DNA of 15,006 bases from Maribacter sp. (GTDB lineage: Bacteria > Bacteroidota > Bacteroidia > Flavobacteriales > Flavobacteriaceae), in assembly GCA_018679695.1 (NCBI GenBank), contig JAHHKH010000223.1, forward strand, positions 1-15,006, written 5' to 3'. The notes under the pieces were generated by a model. That model ran no database searches. It saw nothing but the letters and a program-made list of their open reading frames with translations, and was not told where the DNA came from. Position 1 is the stretch's first letter, and each line of letters starts with the position of its first letter. The position numbers and the translations under genes were made by a program. This document shows positions 14,519 to 15,006 of this stretch, one piece after another.

Positions 14519-15006
14519 TTATCCAAGATATGTTTTCAAAAGCTTGCTTCTGGAATTATGCCTTAATTTTCTAATGGCCTTTTCCCGAATTTGGCGCACA
14601 CGTTCCCGAGTAAGATCAAAGGTCTGACCAATTTCCGCCAATGTCATCGACTGCTGGTCGCCTAAGCCATAATATAACTTCACAACGTCCGCCTCTCTGG
14701 GGGACAATGTTTCCAATGCTCTATTTATTTCAGTATTCAAAGACTGCTGTAGTAATATTTTGTCCGGTCTTGGAGACTCCCCTGAACGTAAAACATCGTA
14801 AAGATTGGAGTCTTCGCCCTCATGTAATGGGGCATCCATAGATACATGCCTCCCCGTATTCTTAAGTGATTGTTTCACCTCAGTTACTGTCATTTCAAGT
14901 TCCTTGGCGATTTCCTCGGGAGAAGGAGGGCGCTCATGTGCCTGCTCTAAATAGGAAAAGGTCTTTTTTATCTTATTAATAGAACCAATCTTGTTCAACG
15001 GTAAAC
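14519..15006 (-). CDS. rpoD: Primary-type RNA polymerase sigma-70 factor, 3' part (RpoD-like)
   Basis: The frame is open to the window edge, reading LPLNKIGSINKIKKTF at the cut, so the 5' part (regions 1.2 and 2) lies outside. About 162 residues are visible. Region 3 includes LNKIGSINKI, RPPSPEEIAKELEMT and the VSMDAPLHEGEDSNLYDVL stretch of the sigma finger. Region 4 has TLSPREADVVKLYYGLG and the helix-turn-helix TLAEIGQTFDLTRERVRQIREKAIRKLR. The end, SRSKLLKTYLG, is that of Bacteroidota RpoD proteins of about 287 residues. It would direct housekeeping transcription. The TTG at 14996-14998 is an internal leucine codon, not a start. Whether this is the main rpoD or a closely related paralogue cannot be told from the fragment. 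It converges on the micro-ORF unit. Confidence 0.9.
   Translation of the reverse strand, partial: LPLNKIGSINKIKKTFSYLEQAHERPPSPEEIAKELEMTVTEVKQSLKNTGRHVSMDAPLHEGEDSNLYDVLRSGESPRPDKILLQQSLNTEINRALETLSPREADVVKLYYGLGDQQSMTLAEIGQTFDLTRERVRQIREKAIRKLRHNSRSKLLKTYLG

Noticed and set aside
14519..14998. Sigma factor gene starting at the TTG at 14998
   Set aside because: The frame continues upstream with LPLNKIGSINKI, a region 3 sequence of RpoD; the true start is outside the window.

Overview
The window looks like a chromosomal segment of a marine-type Flavobacteriaceae bacterium (Bacteroidota). The evidence is the AT-rich composition, start codons without clear Shine-Dalgarno sequences, a YaiO-type TPR/beta-barrel protein, a Bacteroidota-style primary sigma factor, and one promoter-like site close to the TTG/TAnnTTTG pattern of this phylum. 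The genus assignment is inference; no 16S or other marker is present. I see no mobile element, tRNA, rRNA or CRISPR array.

Layout. (1) 1-2327: the 3' end of a DUF2461-family gene (+) overlaps tail-to-tail with a small conserved flavobacterial gene (-). A lipoprotein membrane dipeptidase of family M19 (-) follows. (2) 2486-12261: six co-directional genes with gaps of 9 bases or less, or short overlaps, form one apparent operon. They encode a soluble hybrid histidine kinase (HisKA-HATPase-REC-Hpt), a single-domain response regulator, a membrane-anchored HEAT-repeat protein with a very acidic linker, a processive GT2 glycosyltransferase of the PgaC/IcaA type, an LtaS-like phosphoglycerol-transferase/sulfatase-fold enzyme with a C-terminal TPR extension, and a periplasmic-TPR plus outer-membrane beta-barrel protein (YaiO family). 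(3) 12474-13781: convergent to the operon lies a secreted protein combining an ILEI/FAM3-like domain with a glycerophosphodiester-phosphodiesterase-like domain. (4) 13782-14518: a mostly non-coding stretch ends in a compact transcription unit with a promoter-like site, an inverted repeat, two tandem related 32-33 codon ORFs and a strong intrinsic terminator. (5) 14519-15006: the 3' part of a primary-type sigma-70 gene (-), cut by the window edge.

How the genes may work together (inference). The operon resembles a synthase-dependent exopolysaccharide system. GT2 would polymerise and move the glycan across the inner membrane. The LtaS-like enzyme could add phosphoglycerol (or a similar group) in the periplasm. 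The TPR/beta-barrel protein would be the outer-membrane part, as PgaA is for PNAG. The kinase and the output-less response regulator suggest a phosphorelay that acts by protein contact, perhaps through the HEAT scaffold encoded immediately downstream, rather than by transcription. The adjacent secreted ILEI-GDPD protein could trim a glycerophosphate-decorated polymer. The two most interesting unexplained items are this six-gene system with its GDPD neighbour, and the tandem micro-ORF unit at 14111-14502.
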